Part shown: positions 61,801 to 64,000 of the stretch, piece by piece | How positions within the stretch are numbered: the first letter of the stretch is position 1 | Layout: each line of letters starts with the position of its first letter | Assembly: GCA_019753235.1 (NCBI GenBank) | Contig: JAIELF010000003.1 | Span: 62,001 to 126,000, forward strand | Length of the DNA: 64,000 nucleotides | DNA from: a bacterium | GTDB lineage: Bacteria; Planctomycetota; Planctomycetia; Kolteriales; Kolteriaceae | Reading direction: 5' to 3' | Translations under genes and position numbers: made by a program | The notes under the pieces: model-generated | Seen by the model: only the letters and a program-made list of their open reading frames with translations | The model's database searches: none | What the model was told of the DNA's origin: nothing

Positions 61801-62075
61801 GAAAGAGCGTCCACCGAGCCGGCTGGCCCTTCGATGACCAGCGACCGAAGATCGTTCAGCGATTGAACACCCGCGCCACGAAAACGTCGTGTGGTATCAA
61901 GGGCATCGGAATTATCAACGGGGCGAGCGTCGTCACGCGGCTCTGGCGTCGGCTCTTGAGCATCGACTTGACCGAAGAGCAGAATGACGAGAAAACAAGA
62001 CGACCACTGCGCGCCCAATGTCGCGCGGGACCGGTTCTGCAGTGGAATCCATCGGTTTCTGATCACGATCTTCAC
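58836..62075 (-). CDS. Type II secretion secretin, GspD-like
   Basis: 1,079 residues. Signal ends VDA|Q (39/40). Five N-domain modules in series (for example ITVVPLAHADSEAM, FRVFKLKQATASIV, IRIFPLKFAQASLLADLINQ, VKVFTLQNSNAEELINTV, TIVYRLQHLTAFEAV), with Gly/Thr-rich linkers. The secretin barrel follows from VVIQVLIAQIELNNSDELGLEVG to VPGLGDIPVAEWLFKTRF and LLIVLTPHVV. A C-terminal extension of about 200 residues contains four cysteines and is rich in Pro, Glu and Ser. It forms the outer-membrane gate of a type II or type IV pilus machine. GTG start at 62075, with another GTG three codons in. Confidence 0.95.
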   Translation of the reverse strand: MKIVIRNRWIPLQNRSRATLGAQWSSCFLVILLFGQVDAQEPTPEPRDDARPVDNSDALDTTRRFRGAGVQSLNDLRSLVIEGPAGSVDALSKVIEELDRLSAGSEASITVVPLAHADSEAMAGALQQIYQSRESARPQQRRGRGEVAFVPIAQPNAIVIVAPGAEMDEAVAFVRELDRKSSTANTQFRVFKLKQATASIVRQKLTEFFAARQDDAGLRVRVEVVSDDRTNSIIAFGGPNDLQQTEQLIAQLDDAESNTVNEIRIFPLKFAQASLLADLINQSIVRRSLTGVGTTGTGQGQTGQRPAGQGAGATPGTSQKSTKLQFKAADAQGRLIESAILEDVTVTADGRTNSLVVTAPAKTMELVEAIIKQLDRGPGPGQTVKVFTLQNSNAEELINTVQRIFTSTTNTGLGTGTGTATGQRPAGTTTPTTATTPGLGTNTSNAALGATTSLPVRFTPDYRTNSIIASGSKDDLEQVERIVLELDQPESKKRETIVYRLQHLTAFEAVTAMNSYLQRERLSDQITVIAISPDRVQQDQSQGVVASTTAQATAQETPLDPQTNNIIITANPGLLQRFLRVVEEIDQRPSQVVIQVLIAQIELNNSDELGLEVGFQNDTLFDRNLIVNNAGQANSLNPGVNFNNQPFQSPVGSSYSGTGLQGLSNFALGRTSPLGYGGLIFAASSENINVLLRALKRQRRLDVLSRPQVMTLDNQQASIQIGQRIRVPTGSVNAAQGGTTSTFQAENIGIILAVTPRIGPDGQILMRVAPQISSLQRNSSGAIEGLPVGTNINGTPIETPIINITQAVTTVGAGDGETVVIGGLITKETSIEERSVPGLGDIPVAEWLFKTRFRSVVKRELLIVLTPHVVASEEDAERIKNEESCRVDWIMSDVNEVHGDIGVACPPKDDPTKCLHKNKFGPVLNLPMSGSLPRSIHPHKRKKEDQGANCAPDDPLAPGTEWGPATSTESTETEGAIGSESKTVEPMPMTPIEQDPSEDLVPEQIVVPNESRRETTPQALPTSKSSIQSVSASPKRSASKGASKGNLRGTSKLTESVAGGDGKAIPSAQAAREESEQTR

Positions 62076-62261
62076 CCCTTGCCGAAGGCGAACCTATTGG
62101 TTGCCGCGACGGTTGGCTTCCTTCGCCCATGGTGAAAATCTTGGTGTGATGATCTGGTGCGATGCTCACTTCGATCGCCGTGCCGGCATCTTGCCGGTTC
62201 GGAAGCAGGTCAGGCTTCGAACCCGTCCTGCAAAGTTTGGCGTCGATACATATCTGCTCGT

Positions 62262-64000
62262 CTAGAACGGAAACAAACCTCCACGAGGCAAGAATCCTCC
62301 TGGCCCGTTCTGCAGATTGCGAAGCGTATCCTCTATGTTTCGGTTCCGATTTCGATTTCGCCCGCCTTGCTCTCGGCGTTCGTCTTCTTCCTCCGCCCGA
62401 AGGCGAGCCTTCTCTTCCCGTTCCGCTTCGAGGTCGGCCGTCGTTCGGACACCCAGTAGGTTGCCGAGAGCCTTTTCCACGGAATCAGGCGACGCGTTGC
62501 GAAGTGTCACCACGCGAGCTGATCGGCCCGATTGACCTGCCGATGCATCCAACGTCTTGACTAGCTTCTCGACTTCGCGAAAGATCTCTTGCGAGGCAGA
62601 AACCACCACGCTGTTCGTTTCACGGTCGACGCTAACGGTCAATCTTCCTTGAGGATTCTGTCGATTTTGGTTCTGTCGATTCGACGAAGATCCACCAAAA
62701 CCAAAGCCGCCGAATCCCAACGAAGGAATGTTGACCTGCGGCTGCTGGCGATTGCGAGAATCGAAGAGTTGGATCGCAAAGACTTGCCGAACCGTCTCCG
62801 CAATCTCTGAAGCATCGGCATACTTCACTGGGATGATGAAGGGCCGAGGTGTGGCGGCATTCTCGGGTCGTTCCTCCGCGTCGATCACCTCCAAAAGCTG
62901 TTCGACTTTCCGCTGCTCGGCGGGCGGCCCAACAATGAGGAGGGCATTGGCTCGCGTATCAGGCAAGATCCGCGCCTTGTTAGGCTTCTCCTCATCGACA
63001 AAGAAGAACGACTGCCGACGGGGCTCGCCATAGAGAGCATTGTCAATCAAGAGGGCGGTCTCTTGAGCGTCGGCCACCTTCAAGTAATAGTAAGCGAACT
63101 GCGAGGATTGCTCGCCGCGAACCACGGTGTTGAGAAGATTCTCGACCATGTCGAGTGCTTTTAAGTCGTCCGAAAAGACCGTGATGTTGTCGGGCCCCAC
63201 CACGATCGTGACCCCGTCCTTCTTCTCTTCTTCCGCGGGTGGATCCTCCTTGGGAGCATCATCCTCTGCTGGTGCGGGGGGATCTTCGTCAAAAGCAACG
63301 GGCAATAGGTGCGAATCGATTCGCTCCCGACGCCCGGAATCCTTCGGCGCTGGGTTGGTCTCTGGGAGGGTCTGTATGTCGATCGAGTTCTCTTTCTCGG
63401 GCGGGGCTTGTTTGGGCTGGCCGAGAACTTCCACGCGAATCGGCTTGGTGGGATCAATCCGCCGCCAAAGGCGTTCGACCGAGTCCGCCAGGATCTTCGG
63501 ATCCTGACCCGCGAGCGGGATCACTCGGTAGCGTCCGGGCCCGGCGGAACCATCGTTATCGGTGGCCAAGCCTGCTTCGCCTAGCTTGATGAGAAGGCCT
63601 CGCACTTCGCGAATCTGCGATTCGGTCCCACGAACGACCAATCGATTGCGCTCGGCATCCGGCTCGACGGAAGGACCGCCTGTCGGTTTGGAAGAATCGC
63701 CTTCGTCAAAAAAGGAGAAGCGGAATCGCCCGCCCGATTCATTCTTCTTCTGCCCGAGGAGGGCCTGAATCAGCTCGGCCGTGTTGGTGGCATCAAGCGT
63801 GCGCAGAGGAATGACTTCGACCCGAAGCCCTTCCGACTTGATCTGCGACAGAACGCCTGCCAGTCGTTCGTGATCGCGCGGCGTGGCATAGATGATGAGC
63901 GCTCGGCCATCGGGATGCGCTGTCACTTTCAGATCGGCAGAGGCATCGAACACTTTTTGCAACACCTGCGATAAGCCGTCGGCGTCGCCCGCGCTGACGG
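62262..64000 (-). CDS. Secretin N-domain protein lacking the barrel (5' end outside window)
   Basis: The frame is open to the right edge (VSAGDADGLSQVL...), so the N-terminus is missing. At least 579 residues are visible. They hold about five NolW/N1-type modules (VEVIPLRTLDATNTAELIQALLG, YRVIPLAGQDPKILADSVERL, FAYYYLKVADAQETALLID, FIIPVKYADASEIAETVRQVF, ARVVTLRNASPDSVEKAL). A linker of Pro/Glu/Lys lies between modules 2 and 3. After the last module comes a charged, Arg/Asn-rich tail ending GGFLPRGGLFPF; no secretin barrel follows. It is upstream of the full secretin by 186 bases, same strand. A periplasmic collar or assembly partner is inferred. Confidence 0.85.
   Translation of the reverse strand, partial: VSAGDADGLSQVLQKVFDASADLKVTAHPDGRALIIYATPRDHERLAGVLSQIKSEGLRVEVIPLRTLDATNTAELIQALLGQKKNESGGRFRFSFFDEGDSSKPTGGPSVEPDAERNRLVVRGTESQIREVRGLLIKLGEAGLATDNDGSAGPGRYRVIPLAGQDPKILADSVERLWRRIDPTKPIRVEVLGQPKQAPPEKENSIDIQTLPETNPAPKDSGRRERIDSHLLPVAFDEDPPAPAEDDAPKEDPPAEEEKKDGVTIVVGPDNITVFSDDLKALDMVENLLNTVVRGEQSSQFAYYYLKVADAQETALLIDNALYGEPRRQSFFFVDEEKPNKARILPDTRANALLIVGPPAEQRKVEQLLEVIDAEERPENAATPRPFIIPVKYADASEIAETVRQVFAIQLFDSRNRQQPQVNIPSLGFGGFGFGGSSSNRQNQNRQNPQGRLTVSVDRETNSVVVSASQEIFREVEKLVKTLDASAGQSGRSARVVTLRNASPDSVEKALGNLLGVRTTADLEAEREEKARLRAEEEDERREQGGRNRNRNRNIEDTLRNLQNGPGGFLPRGGLFPF

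Noticed and set aside
60930-62135. 401-codon + strand frame opposite the secretin
   Set aside because: Antisense to clear secretin N domains; no ribosome site or family signal.

Overview
The window comes from the chromosome of a planctomycete (phylum Planctomycetota). Diagnostic families are present on both strands: a haem-binding DUF1549/DUF1553 protein followed by a DUF1501 protein, two DUF1559 pseudopilin-like proteins ending in an H-X9-DG motif, a redoxin/cytochrome c fusion, a 5,366-residue surface protein with a LEPR-XLL-like N-terminal motif, and a PhoPQ-related protein with a PEP-CTERM tail. GTG and TTG starts are frequent, and many ORF shadows lie opposite real genes. I see no rRNA, tRNA, CRISPR array, insertion sequence or prophage.

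Layout, left to right. 1-8.2 kb is a conserved core: the tail of an unknown gene and a terminator, a secreted redoxin/cytochrome c protein, a leftward pepP-like/accB/accC group (M24 peptidase plus the biotin arm of acetyl-CoA carboxylase), and rightward rpsB and tsf closed by a clear terminator. 8.2-16.8 kb is the cell envelope: a secreted barrel-like protein, a methyltransferase with cysteine pairs, and the LPS core genes waaA (Kdo transferase), waaF-like and a divergent waaC-like heptosyltransferase, then a GT-C membrane glycosyltransferase. 17-21.8 kb is the DUF1549/DUF1553-DUF1501 pair. 21.9-38.0 kb is one giant gene. A long non-coding region of about 1.1 kb separates it from the PhoPQ-related PEP-CTERM gene. 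41-44.5 kb is a leftward group: htpG, a small helical protein, a secreted protein and a DUF4416 protein.

44.8-52.4 kb is a tightly packed rightward operon of six genes with four ATGA/GTGA-type overlaps: ABC ATPase, large FtsX-type permease, YhdT-like small membrane protein, PanF-like sodium symporter, coaD and nadD. Pantothenate uptake, a CoA biosynthesis step and an NAD biosynthesis step would be made together. It ends at a REP-like palindrome. 52.5-64 kb holds a STAND-like protein with a defective P-loop plus a repeat-rich helical tail, the two DUF1559 pseudopilins, and a leftward secretin block: an N-domain-only secretin-like protein that runs off the window, a complete GspD-like secretin and an overlapping lipoprotein gene. 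Pseudopilins and secretins side by side suggest a planctomycete type II secretion-like apparatus.

The points most worth a second look are a cluster of degenerate catalytic or metal-binding modules inside secreted or signalling proteins (a metzincin-like HEVGE...LER in the giant protein, a copper-monooxygenase-like domain with changed histidines, a STAND P-loop lacking its lysine), an extra domain of about 110 residues inserted in an external loop of the PanF-like symporter, and the secretin-like protein that has only N domains. No single locus proves a wholly new system.
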